DNA of 64,000 nt from positions 2,418,001 through 2,482,000 of the forward strand of contig OZ252048.1 in NCBI GenBank assembly GCA_965247915.1. The letters run 5' to 3'. The notes under the pieces were generated by a model. The model was not told the origin of the DNA and did not search any database. It was given only the letters and a program-made list of their open reading frames with translations. Shown piece by piece: positions 53,421 to 62,435 of the stretch. A program made the position numbers and the translations under genes. The stretch comes from JAKZRT01 sp965247915. GTDB lineage: Bacteria; Pseudomonadota; Alphaproteobacteria; Rhodobacterales; Rhodobacteraceae. Every line of letters starts with the position of its first letter. Within the stretch, counting starts at the first letter, position 1.

Positions 53421-54941
53421 ATGATCCGAACCGGCCAAGACTACCGCGACTCGATCCGTGGCACCCGCGATGTCTATATCAACGGCGAGAAAGTGGCCGA
53501 CGTCACAACCCACCCGCAGTTCAAACCGCTGGTTGATATTCGCGCGCGTATCTACGACATGGCCCGCGATCCGGCGCACCGGGACATCATGACTGTGCGT
53601 GACGGCGACGAGGTCAACGCAATCGGCAACGCGCTGCCCATGACCCAGGCCGACTGGTGGGCCAAGCGCCGCGCCACCGATCATCTGATGAACCAGATCG
53701 GCGGTGTGGTCACGCGCGTGGGCGACGAGACCGTGGGCGAGATGTGGTCGCTATATGACGGGCAGGAACTGCTGAACGAGGTCGATCCGCAGTTCTCGAA
53801 AAATATCGAAACCCATATCCACGCGGTGCTGAGGGGTGATCCGTTTCATGTCTCGGCCAACACCGACCCCAAAGGCGACCGGTCAAAAGCGCCCCAGGAT
53901 CAGGACCCCGACATGCTGTTGCATGTGGTCAAGGAAACCGACCTGGGCATCGTGGTGCGTGGGGCAAAATACGAGACCGCTGCCGCCTATGCCAATCAGG
54001 CCTTTACCAAGCCGACGATTGCCAATTGGGGCAATGACGCGCTTTCCGACTATGCGCTTGGGTTCATTTGCGATCTGAATTCGCCCAACCTGAAATTTAT
54101 CTGCCGCACCGGGTTTGCCGGGCGCGCGCTGGCCCGGGACTATCCTCTGTCCAACCGGTTTGACGAGGTCGATACGATATTGATCTTTGATAACGTGCTG
54201 ATCCCATGGGAAAATGTGCTATTTTATCGGCATACGAAGGCGGCCACGTATATTCGCGCGACGCTGCACCGGTATTCGGCTTTTGCCTTCGTGCAGCGCA
54301 ATCTGAAAGTCGCGGACATGCTGATAGGCGCGGCGCTTTTCAATGCGCGCCAGACCGGGTTGGAAAAGCAACAGGCGGTGCAGGAAAAGCTGAGCACGCT
54401 GGCGGTCTACCGCGAAGGCATCAACGCGCATCTGACTGCAGCGATTGCGCTGGCCGAAAGGTCGCCCGCCGGTCTGATGATGCCCAACCAATCGCTGTTG
54501 TACACCGGCCGGGTGCACGCCTGCAGCCACCTGCACGAGATGATGCATATCGCGCGCGAGCTTTGCGGAGGCCAGATTTGCGTGACCCCCGACAGCGCCG
54601 CATTTGACCACCCCGAGACCAAGCCATGGATGGAGAAGTATTATTCGATCAACGACGAATGGGGCTCGGACGACCGGCGCAAACTTCTGGCCTATGCACG
54701 CGACCTTTTGAACAGCGATTATGCCGGGCACCGGCTGACGTTTCAGCTGTTTGCGCAAAGCCCGCCATTCGCGCATCTGGCTGCGGTGTACCGCAATTTC
54801 GACTGGGACGGGCCACTGGCGTTTGCCAAAGAGGCGGCTGGTCTGTCGGACAATGTTACGGTTGGCAGGCCGCTCAAGGCAGGCGACAACGCGGTGTCGC
54901 AGTGGTATTCATCCCAATCGAACAGTGGCGCCACGCAGTGA
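53421..54941 (+). CDS. FADH2-dependent monooxygenase, 4-hydroxyphenylacetate 3-hydroxylase (HpaB) family
   Basis: A 506-residue class-D flavoprotein monooxygenase with the acyl-CoA-dehydrogenase-like fold. The N-terminal domain starts RTGQDYRDSIRGTRDVYING; central RGAKYETAAAYANQA and PWENVLFYRHT segments and the C-terminal CGGQICVTPDSAAF are family features. Such enzymes need reduced flavin from a separate reductase; one is encoded two genes downstream. The true substrate need not be 4-hydroxyphenylacetate: family members also act on chlorophenols, pyrroles and other aromatics. AGGAGGAAGC-like site (GGAGGAAGCA) precedes the ATG. First gene of a four-gene run. Confidence 0.9.
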   Translation: MIRTGQDYRDSIRGTRDVYINGEKVADVTTHPQFKPLVDIRARIYDMARDPAHRDIMTVRDGDEVNAIGNALPMTQADWWAKRRATDHLMNQIGGVVTRVGDETVGEMWSLYDGQELLNEVDPQFSKNIETHIHAVLRGDPFHVSANTDPKGDRSKAPQDQDPDMLLHVVKETDLGIVVRGAKYETAAAYANQAFTKPTIANWGNDALSDYALGFICDLNSPNLKFICRTGFAGRALARDYPLSNRFDEVDTILIFDNVLIPWENVLFYRHTKAATYIRATLHRYSAFAFVQRNLKVADMLIGAALFNARQTGLEKQQAVQEKLSTLAVYREGINAHLTAAIALAERSPAGLMMPNQSLLYTGRVHACSHLHEMMHIARELCGGQICVTPDSAAFDHPETKPWMEKYYSINDEWGSDDRRKLLAYARDLLNSDYAGHRLTFQLFAQSPPFAHLAAVYRNFDWDGPLAFAKEAAGLSDNVTVGRPLKAGDNAVSQWYSSQSNSGATQ

Positions 54942-54954
54942 TTGGGCCAACGGT

Positions 54955-56094
54955 ATGGCAAAAGACCTCATAGACCCCGTCGCGGCGCTGCGCGAAAACA
55001 CCGCGCGGCCTTTCGAGGCGGCGCGCGCCATGCCGCCCGAGGTCTATACCTCGCCGGAATTCCTGGACCACGAGCTGAAGCATATCTTTTCGCGCGACTG
55101 GTATTGCGTGGGCCGGGCCGACGCGCTGTCGGGTCCGGGCGACTATGTGGCCGCCGAACTGGCCGGCCAGCCGATCGTGGTGCTGCGCGACCGCGACGGC
55201 GCGCTGCGCGCCCTGTCGAACGTCTGCCTGCACCGGATGTCGACGCTGCACGACGGGCGCGGCAACACCCGCGCCATCGTCTGCCCCTATCACGGCTGGA
55301 CCTACAACCTTGACGGCACGCTCCGCGGGGCACCGGCGATGACGCTGAACCAAGGGTTCGCCAAGTCGGACTATCGCCTTCCGGGGCTGCAATGCGAAGA
55401 ATGGCTGGGCTGGGTGTTTGTCACTCTGAACGCGGACGCGCCCCCGGTGGCGGCGCGGTTGGCGCAGGTCGAAGAAATGATCGCGGGCTTCGACATGACC
55501 AATTACACCGAGACATTTTACGAAGATCACCTCTGGGACACCAACTGGAAGGTTCTGGCCGAAAATTTCATGGAAAGCTATCACCTGCCGGTGTGCCACG
55601 GCGACACCGTTGGCAGCCTCTCGAAGCTTGAAGACATGGTCTGCCCGCCCGGCCTGCCCGCGTTCAATTATCACACGATCCTCAAAGACGACACGCTGCG
55701 CATCGCCCGCGCGCACCCCAAGAATGACCGCTTGAAGGGTGACGAGCGGCGCACGACGTTTTTGCTGGCAATTTATCCAAGCCTGCTGATCACGCTGACG
55801 CCGGGATATTTCTGGTACCTCAGCCTGCATCCCAAATCGCACGGTCAGGTGCAGATCCGCTTTGGCGGCGGCATGTCGGATGATTACAAGGACGATGCGG
55901 ACGCGCAGCAGAATTTCCGCGACCTCAAAACGCTGCTGGACGCGGTCAATGCCGAAGACCGCGGCTGCACCGAAAAGGTCTATCGCGGCCTCAGTTCCGA
56001 CCGGGCCAAGCCCGGCCATCTCAGCCATCTGGAACGCCCGAACTATGATTTCGCGCAATACTTGATGGCCCGGATCGAAGCAGGTCAGGCGTGA
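54955..56094 (+). CDS. Rieske non-heme iron oxygenase, alpha subunit
   Basis: 379 residues. The Rieske [2Fe-2S] ligands are Cys91/His93 (CLHRMS) and Cys110/His113 (CPYHGW). The mononuclear iron site lies in NWKVLAENFMESYHLPVCH (His210, His215, plus a carboxylate later). The overall form (ring-hydroxylating alpha subunit, SRPBCC domain) resembles the group acting on quaternary amines such as choline or carnitine as well as aromatic acids, so the substrate is open. Start ATG at 54955 is chosen where similarity begins; a longer open frame upstream overlaps the HpaB gene. Its own ferredoxin or reductase is not in the window. The stop overlaps the reductase start. Confidence 0.92.
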   Translation: MAKDLIDPVAALRENTARPFEAARAMPPEVYTSPEFLDHELKHIFSRDWYCVGRADALSGPGDYVAAELAGQPIVVLRDRDGALRALSNVCLHRMSTLHDGRGNTRAIVCPYHGWTYNLDGTLRGAPAMTLNQGFAKSDYRLPGLQCEEWLGWVFVTLNADAPPVAARLAQVEEMIAGFDMTNYTETFYEDHLWDTNWKVLAENFMESYHLPVCHGDTVGSLSKLEDMVCPPGLPAFNYHTILKDDTLRIARAHPKNDRLKGDERRTTFLLAIYPSLLITLTPGYFWYLSLHPKSHGQVQIRFGGGMSDDYKDDADAQQNFRDLKTLLDAVNAEDRGCTEKVYRGLSSDRAKPGHLSHLERPNYDFAQYLMARIEAGQA

Positions 56095-57269
56095 CCGACG
56101 CCGCCCCGATCCAGCTCTTGCGCGAGAAATTCATCGGCGGGATGAGCCACGCCGCCAGCACCGTCAACATCGTCACCACCGACGGCCCGGACGGCCGCGC
56201 TGGCGTCACGGTGTCGGCGATGTCGTCGGTGTCGGCCGACACGCCCCGCCCGACGCTTCTGGTCTGTGTCCACGACCAGTCGCCCGCGGCGGCGATGATT
56301 ATCAATAACGGGGTATTCTGCGTGAACGTGCTGCGCGACGATCAGGGCTATATCTCGGACACGTTTGCCGGCCGGTTCAAGGACAGCCTCGCCGACAAGT
56401 TCGACTGCGCCGAATGGCAGGAAATGCCGTCCGGCGCGCCGCGCGTGATCGACCCTTTGGTGGCCTTTGACTGTTCGGTGGTCAGCGCCCAACGGGTGGG
56501 CACGCATCACGTGATCTTTGGCGAGGTCGGCGATATTTTCATCGCCGGACGCGGGTCGCCCCTGATCTATGCCAACCGCGCTTATGGCGCGGCCTCGCGC
56601 ATCGACAGCGCGGCGTCCGTCGCTTCGGGCCAGGCTGCCGAAAACACCCGCCTGAACGTGGCCTGTTTCCACACCTTCGGCCCTTATATCCTGCCCGAGA
56701 TGATCCAGCGCCTGTCTGCCGAGACGCCCAACTTTGAACTGGCCCTGGTCGAAGGCGATCAGCGCCGCGTCCAGGAAAGCCTGCTCTCGGGCGAATCCGA
56801 GGTCGGTCTGCTTTACGACATTGATCTGGGCGACGGGCTGAATGCTGCCCCCCTGACCCAATTGGAGCCCTATGTTCTTCTGGCCGAGGGGCATCCTTTG
56901 GCCGAGAAATCAGACCTCACCCCGCAAGATTTGGCCGACCACCCGATGATCCTGCTCGACGCCCCGCCCAGCCGCGATTATTTCGTGAAAATCATGCGCG
57001 ACGCCGGTGTCGAGCCCCAGGTCGCTTTTCGCAGCTCGCATCTGGAAATGGTGCGCGGCATGGTCGGGCATGGCCTGGGCTATTCGATTTTGGCGACCAA
57101 ACCGGCAAGTGCGATGTCCTACGATGGCCGTGCGCTCGTCCATCGGGTGCTGCGGGCTGAATCCGAGCCCAGCCGGGTCATTCTGGCCACCCGCAAAGGG
57201 GCAAATCTGTCGGCCCCGGCAGAACGCTTCATCTGGTTTTGCCGCGACTTTTTCGATCTGCACCACTGA
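56091..57269 (+). CDS. Flavin reductase fused to LysR-type substrate-binding domain
   Basis: 392 residues in two domains. Residues ~8-167 are a flavin reductase (FMN-binding split barrel, HpaC-like: FIGGMSHAASTVNIVTTDG, GVTVSAMSSVSADTPRPTLL, INNGVFCVNVLR). After a ~18-residue linker, residues ~187-390 are a periplasmic-binding-protein-like effector domain of the LysR type (LNVACFHTFGPYILPEMIQ, PYVLLAEGHPLAEKSDLT, MVGHGLGYSILATKP). There is no helix-turn-helix, so it is not a regulator. The architecture parallels the Acinetobacter HpaH reductase C1, whose C-terminal MarR-like domain senses the aromatic substrate and controls reduced-flavin release. Here a LysR-type sensor seems to do that job (inference). 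Overlaps the Rieske gene by four bases. Confidence 0.88.
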   Translation: MTDAAPIQLLREKFIGGMSHAASTVNIVTTDGPDGRAGVTVSAMSSVSADTPRPTLLVCVHDQSPAAAMIINNGVFCVNVLRDDQGYISDTFAGRFKDSLADKFDCAEWQEMPSGAPRVIDPLVAFDCSVVSAQRVGTHHVIFGEVGDIFIAGRGSPLIYANRAYGAASRIDSAASVASGQAAENTRLNVACFHTFGPYILPEMIQRLSAETPNFELALVEGDQRRVQESLLSGESEVGLLYDIDLGDGLNAAPLTQLEPYVLLAEGHPLAEKSDLTPQDLADHPMILLDAPPSRDYFVKIMRDAGVEPQVAFRSSHLEMVRGMVGHGLGYSILATKPASAMSYDGRALVHRVLRAESEPSRVILATRKGANLSAPAERFIWFCRDFFDLHH

Positions 57270-57290
57270 AGCCGCCGCAGTAAGGCCCTC

Positions 57291-59360
57291 ATGCGCGACC
57301 CCCGATATGACATCCTGTTCGAGCCGGTAAAAATCGGCCCTGTCACCGCCAAGAACCGGTTCTATGCGGTCCCGCACTGCAACGGTGGCGGTTACCGCGA
57401 CCCTTCTGCCGTCGCCGAGATGCGCGGCACCAAAGCCGAAGGCGGCTGGGGCGTGATTTTCACCGAACAGACCGAAATTCACCCGTCCTCCGAGATAACC
57501 CCTTTCATCGAACTTCGCATCTGGGAAGACCAGGACATTCCCCAGTTCGCCAAAATGGCCGACAAGATGAAATCGCACGGCGGGTTGGCGGGCATTCAAC
57601 TGGCGTATTCCGGTGTGAACGGGCCCAACCTCTATACCCGCGAGGTGCCGCTGGCGGTCTCGGCCATGCCGGTGCGCACCTTCACCAACGACCCCGTACA
57701 GGCGCGCGCCCTGACCAAGTGCGACATCGCCGACCCGCGCCGCTGGTTCGTGAATGCCGCCCGCCGCGCCAAAACAGCAGGGTTCGACCTGATCTGCCTT
57801 TACGGCGCGCACGGCTTTGGCGTTTTCCAGCACTTCCTTTCGCGCGCCACCAACCAGCGCACCGACGAATACGGCGGCAGCCTGGAAAACCGGTCGCGGT
57901 TTGTGCGCGAGGTAATCTCCGACATCCGCGACGCCGTCGGTGACGCCATGGGCCTGACCCTGCGGGTGTCCCTGGACGAAACCATTGGCGAGTTGGGCTT
58001 TTCCAACGCCGAGCTGCGCGACTTCATCGCTATGAACCACAACCTGCCCGACCTCTGGGACCTGGCGCATGGAACTTGGGAAGATTGCTTAGGGCCAAGC
58101 CGGTTCAAGGACGAGGCCGCGCAGGCCGATCTGGTGCGTGGCATCCGCGATCTGACCGACCGCCCGGTGGTCGGCGTCGGCCGGTTCACCTCGCCCGATG
58201 TGATGGTCAGCCAAATACGCTCGGGCCTCTTGGATTTCATCGGCTGCGCGCGTCCGTCCATCGCCGACCCGTTCCTGCCGAAAAAGATCGATGAGGGCCG
58301 GATCGAGGACATCCGCGAATGCATCGGCTGCAACATCTGCATCTCCGGCGACATGACAATGTCGCTGGCCCGCTGCACCCAGAACCCGACGTTCATGGAG
58401 GAATGGCGCAAGGGCTGGCACCCTGAGCGGATGGACCCCAAGGGCGACAGCCGATCGGTGCTGATCGTGGGCGCCGGTCCGGCTGGGATGGAAGCCGCGC
58501 GCGCCTGTGCTGCGCGCGGCTATGACGTGGCGCTGGCCGAGGCGGGCCAGACGCTGGGCGGCCGCGTGGCGCGCGAACGCATGTTGCCGGGGCTTGCCGC
58601 CTGGGGCCGGGTGGCCGATTACCGGGAATATCAACTCGGTCAGAAACCCAATGTCGAAGCCTACTTCGACAGCCAACTCGACGCCGCCAGCATCCTGGAA
58701 TTCGGCTTTGAAAACATCGCCATAGCCACCGGCGCGACCTGGCGGCGCGACGGTGTGGCGCGCCAGAATTTGGTGCCGTTCGCGATGGCTGCCGCCATGC
58801 CAGTTTTCACCCCCGACGATCTTATGGATGGCAACCTGCCAAGGGGCCGGGTGGTGATCTACGACGACGATCACTATTACATGGGCGGGGTTCTGGCCGA
58901 GCTTCTGGCCCAAGCGGGCTGCGAGGTGATGCTGGTGACACCCGCGGCCCATGTGTCGGATTGGACGCGCAACACACTCGAACAGCCCGCCATCCACGCC
59001 CGGCTGGCCGGACTTGGGGTCGGGATCATCCTGAACCGCGGCGTCGTGGGGATCGGGCGCGACCTTGTGGACAGCAATTGCACTTTCACCGGCCAGACCC
59101 GCGCCATGGCCTGCGATGCGGTGGTGCTGGTGACGTCAAGGATCGAAACCAATGGCGTCTATCTGGATTTGGTCGCCCGCCAGCCCGACTGGGACGACGC
59201 AGGGCTTAAATCGATCCGCATAATCGGCGACGCCAACGCCCCCGGCCCGATCGCCTGGGCCACCTATGCCGGGCACCGCTACGCCCGCGAGCTGGACGGC
59301 GACGACATCGGCGACGCCCTGCCGTTCCGCCGCGAGGTTACCGCGCTGGCGGCGGACTGA
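57291..59360 (+). CDS. Trimethylamine/dimethylamine dehydrogenase-family flavoprotein
   Basis: 689 residues: an Old-Yellow-Enzyme barrel, a [4Fe-4S] site and a C-terminal ADP/FAD-like domain pair. By recalled alignment with trimethylamine dehydrogenase: Cys30, the covalent 6-S-cysteinyl-FMN residue, is kept (VPHCNGGG); catalytic YGAH is kept; Tyr60 of the substrate bowl is Gln60 as in dimethylamine dehydrogenase; one Trp of the bowl is kept (DLWDL), while the Trp after the iron-sulphur cysteines is replaced (CISGDM). Cluster cysteines lie in CIGCNICISG and LARCTQN. GAGPAGMEAARA marks the nucleotide fold near 390. It probably oxidises a secondary or tertiary amine other than trimethylamine. 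It follows the reductase by 21 bp. Confidence 0.92.
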   Translation: MRDPRYDILFEPVKIGPVTAKNRFYAVPHCNGGGYRDPSAVAEMRGTKAEGGWGVIFTEQTEIHPSSEITPFIELRIWEDQDIPQFAKMADKMKSHGGLAGIQLAYSGVNGPNLYTREVPLAVSAMPVRTFTNDPVQARALTKCDIADPRRWFVNAARRAKTAGFDLICLYGAHGFGVFQHFLSRATNQRTDEYGGSLENRSRFVREVISDIRDAVGDAMGLTLRVSLDETIGELGFSNAELRDFIAMNHNLPDLWDLAHGTWEDCLGPSRFKDEAAQADLVRGIRDLTDRPVVGVGRFTSPDVMVSQIRSGLLDFIGCARPSIADPFLPKKIDEGRIEDIRECIGCNICISGDMTMSLARCTQNPTFMEEWRKGWHPERMDPKGDSRSVLIVGAGPAGMEAARACAARGYDVALAEAGQTLGGRVARERMLPGLAAWGRVADYREYQLGQKPNVEAYFDSQLDAASILEFGFENIAIATGATWRRDGVARQNLVPFAMAAAMPVFTPDDLMDGNLPRGRVVIYDDDHYYMGGVLAELLAQAGCEVMLVTPAAHVSDWTRNTLEQPAIHARLAGLGVGIILNRGVVGIGRDLVDSNCTFTGQTRAMACDAVVLVTSRIETNGVYLDLVARQPDWDDAGLKSIRIIGDANAPGPIAWATYAGHRYARELDGDDIGDALPFRREVTALAAD

Positions 59361-59430
59361 TGGGGCGGACCCACGACATCCTCGACCGCCTGATCGGCTT
59401 TCCGACGGTCAGCACCGCCTCGAACCCCGC
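59360..59430 (+). pseudogene. 5' remnant of an M20 peptidase (ArgE-like) gene
   Basis: The ATG at 59360 overlaps the stop of the amine dehydrogenase gene (TGATG). The first ~22 residues, MGRTHDILDRLIGFPTVSTA, look like the N-terminus of acetylornithine deacetylase-type M20 enzymes. After about 59425 similarity ends and the frame runs into sequence without family features, then meets polA convergently. A deletion seems to have removed the rest. Confidence 0.5.
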
Positions 59431-59570
59431 CGAACCCATGACCAGCGGGGGCTTCAGCCCCGGATCGCGCCTGCCCGCCCGTCATGCCGAAGGCGTGCTT
59501 ACAGCACGACGCGGGCGCGATCCTCAGCGCGTTGCCGAGAGGTTTCAATCAAAAGTCATCCTGGTCACAC

Positions 59571-62360
59571 CTAATGAGCCTCGGCCCAGTTGGCCCCCTG
59601 CCCTGCGTCGACCACCAAAGGCACGTCCAGATGCACGGCGGGGGCGGCAGCCCCCTCCATAATCCCGCGGGCCACACCGATCAGGTCGTCAACAGCGCCC
59701 TCATCGACTTCAAAAAGCAGCTCGTCATGCACCTGCAACAGCATCGTCGCGGGCAGCCCGGCGATGGCGTCTGGCATCCGCACCATGGCCCGCCGGATCA
59801 CATCCGCCGCCGTGCCCTGGATGGGCGCGTTGATCGCCGCACGTTTGGCGAAACCGGCATGCGGGCCGCGCGCGTTGATCTCGGGGGTGTGGATGCGGCG
59901 GCCGAACAAAGTCTCGACCCGCCCGTGTTCTTTGGCAAAGGCAACCGTGTCGTCCATATACGCGCGGATGCCAGGGAAGCGTTCAAAATAGCGGTTGATA
60001 AAGGCCTGCGCCTCGGCCCGCGGAATGCGCAGATTGCGCGCCAGCCCCCACCCGGAAATTCCGTAGATCACCCCGAAATTGACCGCCTTAGCGCGCCGCC
60101 GCACCTCGGGCGTCATATCGTCCATCGGCACGTCGAACATCTCGGCAGCGGTCATGGCGTGAATATCGAGGCCCTCGCGAAACGCCGCTTTCAGCGCGTC
60201 AATGTCGGCGATATGGGCCAGAATGCGCAGCTCGATCTGGGAATAATCCAAGGAAACCAGCACCTTACCAGGCTCGGCCACAAACGCCTCGCGTATCCGG
60301 CGGCCTTCCCCGGTGCGCACCGGGATGTTTTGCAGGTTCGGGTCGGTCGAGGCCAGCCGCCCGGTGTTGGCCCCGGCGATCGAATAAGACGTATGCACCC
60401 GGCCGGTATCGGCGTTGATATGATCCTGCAACGCATCCGTGTAGGTCGATTTCAGCTTTTGCAGCTGGCGATAATCCAGCACCCGCGCCGGCAATTCGTG
60501 CTCGGTGGCCAGGTCTTCCAGCACATCCGCCGGTGTCGACCACTGGCCGGTCTTGGTTTTCTTGCCTCCCGGCAGCCCCATCCGGTCGAAGAGTATCTCG
60601 CCGACCTGTGCCGGCGACTGCACATTGAACGGCCCGCCCGCAAATTCGTGAATCTCCGCCTCCAGCCCGGCCATTTTCTGGGCAAAAACGTTGGACATCC
60701 GGCTGAGTGTATCGCGGTCAACCTTGATGCCAGTCCGCTCCATGCCCGCCAACACCGGGATCAGCGGGCGTTCCAGCGTCTCGTAAACCTTGGTCACTTT
60801 CGCCGCGTGCAGCCGGGGTTTCAGCACCTGCCACAGCCGCAGGGTGATGTCGGCGTCCTCGGCCGCATATTTCACCGCATCGTCAACCGGCACCCGGTCA
60901 AAGGTGATCGCAGCTTTTCCCGATCCCAGCAGCGTCTTGATCGAGATCGGCGCGTGGCCCAGATAGCGCTCGGAAAGCAGGTCCATGCCGTGGTTGTGCA
61001 GGCCGCCGTGCTGGGCGTAGGAAATCAGCATCGTGTCGTCGACCGGGGCCACATCGATTCCGTAATTGGCGAAAATCTTGGCGTCGTATTTCATGTTCTG
61101 GCCGATCTTCAGGACGCTCGGGTCTTCCAGCACCGGCTTGAGCATCAAAAGCGCGTCGCCCAGCGGCATCTGGCCCCCGGCCAGCGCATCCGAGCCAAAA
61201 AGGTCATCGGCGGCGGAGGATTTGTGGGTCAGCGGAATATAGGCCGCTTCGCCGGCCTCGACGGCCAGCGAAATGCCGACGATCTCAGCGGTCATCTCGT
61301 CGAGGCTGGTGGTTTCCGTGTCCACCGCCACATAGCCGCGCCGGTAGATGCGCGCGATCCAATCGTCCAGCGCCGCGCCGTCGCGCACCGCGACATAGTT
61401 TTCCGGTTCGATCGGCGGCGCCTCGGGCGCGGAACTGGCGGCGGGTTCGGGTTCGGTCACCGCTGGCGGCTCGACGCCCAGATGGTCGGCCACGCGCCGG
61501 GTGATGGTGCGAAACTCCATCTCGGTCAGAAACGCCATCAGCGGTTCGACCTCGGGCGCGCGCACTTCCAAATCCTCCAGCGGCGTTTCAAGGTCCATTT
61601 CGCAATCGAGCTGCACCAGCTCGCGGCTGACCCTTATCTGATCGGCGAATTCGATCAGCGCCGCGCGCCGCTTGGGCTGCTTGATCTCGCTCGCCCGCGC
61701 CAGCAGCGTTTCCAGATCGCCAAACTCATTTATCAACAATGCGGCGGTTTTCACCCCGATCCCCGGCGCGCCCGGCACGTTATCGACCGAATCGCCCGCC
61801 AGCGCCTGCACTTCGACCACTTTTTCGGGGCCGACCCCGAACTTTTCCATGACGCCGTCGCGGTCGATGCGGCGGTTCTTCATCGGATCGAGCATTTCCA
61901 CGCCGTCGCCGACAAGCTGCATCAGGTCCTTGTCGGACGACACAATCGTCACCCGGCCGCCAGCATCGCGCGCCCGACAGGCATAGGTGGCGATCAGATC
62001 GTCGGCCTCGAAACCCTCTTTCTCGATAGCCGCGATGTTGAAGGCCCGCGTCGCTTCGCGGGTCAGGGGAAACTGCGGCACGAGATCTTCGGGCGCGGGA
62101 GGGCGGTGCGCTTTATACTCCGGATAGATGTCGTTGCGAAACGACCGGCCCGAATAATCGAATATCACCGCCACATGGGTCGGCGCGTCCCGTCCGCCGG
62201 CCCCGGTCAGATAGGGGTAGAGCATATTGCAGAACCCGGCGACCGCGCCGACCGGCAGGCCATCGGACTTGCGCGTCAGCGGCGGCAGCGCGTGATAGGC
62301 GCGAAAAATGAAGGCCGACCCATCGACCAGATGCAGATGACAGCCCTTGCCGAAAGCCAT
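59571..62360 (-). CDS. polA: DNA polymerase I
   Basis: 929 residues with all three domains. The 5'-3' exonuclease begins HLHLVDGSAFIFRAYHALPP; the 3'-5' exonuclease has Exo I DTETTSLDEM and looks active; the polymerase has motif A VSLDYSQIELRILA, motif B RRRAKAVNFGVIYGISG and motif C LLQVHDELLFEV. It fills gaps in repair and removes RNA primers. GGAGG lies six bases before the ATG at 62360. No lesion is found in the whole length, in contrast to many neighbours. Confidence 0.97.
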   Translation of the reverse strand: MAFGKGCHLHLVDGSAFIFRAYHALPPLTRKSDGLPVGAVAGFCNMLYPYLTGAGGRDAPTHVAVIFDYSGRSFRNDIYPEYKAHRPPAPEDLVPQFPLTREATRAFNIAAIEKEGFEADDLIATYACRARDAGGRVTIVSSDKDLMQLVGDGVEMLDPMKNRRIDRDGVMEKFGVGPEKVVEVQALAGDSVDNVPGAPGIGVKTAALLINEFGDLETLLARASEIKQPKRRAALIEFADQIRVSRELVQLDCEMDLETPLEDLEVRAPEVEPLMAFLTEMEFRTITRRVADHLGVEPPAVTEPEPAASSAPEAPPIEPENYVAVRDGAALDDWIARIYRRGYVAVDTETTSLDEMTAEIVGISLAVEAGEAAYIPLTHKSSAADDLFGSDALAGGQMPLGDALLMLKPVLEDPSVLKIGQNMKYDAKIFANYGIDVAPVDDTMLISYAQHGGLHNHGMDLLSERYLGHAPISIKTLLGSGKAAITFDRVPVDDAVKYAAEDADITLRLWQVLKPRLHAAKVTKVYETLERPLIPVLAGMERTGIKVDRDTLSRMSNVFAQKMAGLEAEIHEFAGGPFNVQSPAQVGEILFDRMGLPGGKKTKTGQWSTPADVLEDLATEHELPARVLDYRQLQKLKSTYTDALQDHINADTGRVHTSYSIAGANTGRLASTDPNLQNIPVRTGEGRRIREAFVAEPGKVLVSLDYSQIELRILAHIADIDALKAAFREGLDIHAMTAAEMFDVPMDDMTPEVRRRAKAVNFGVIYGISGWGLARNLRIPRAEAQAFINRYFERFPGIRAYMDDTVAFAKEHGRVETLFGRRIHTPEINARGPHAGFAKRAAINAPIQGTAADVIRRAMVRMPDAIAGLPATMLLQVHDELLFEVDEGAVDDLIGVARGIMEGAAAPAVHLDVPLVVDAGQGANWAEAH

Positions 62361-62435
62361 GGCGCGCCTCCCCTTCGCATTCGGTCATGACACGATTGCA
62401 GCAGGCGTAAAAGACCGTCGTTACCGTAAGACTTG

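Noticed and set aside
59484..62390. A 968-codon plus-strand open frame opposite polA
   Set aside because: It is an antisense shadow of a high-GC gene: the composition is rich in Arg, His and Gln, with no domain, and polA on the other strand has all its motifs.
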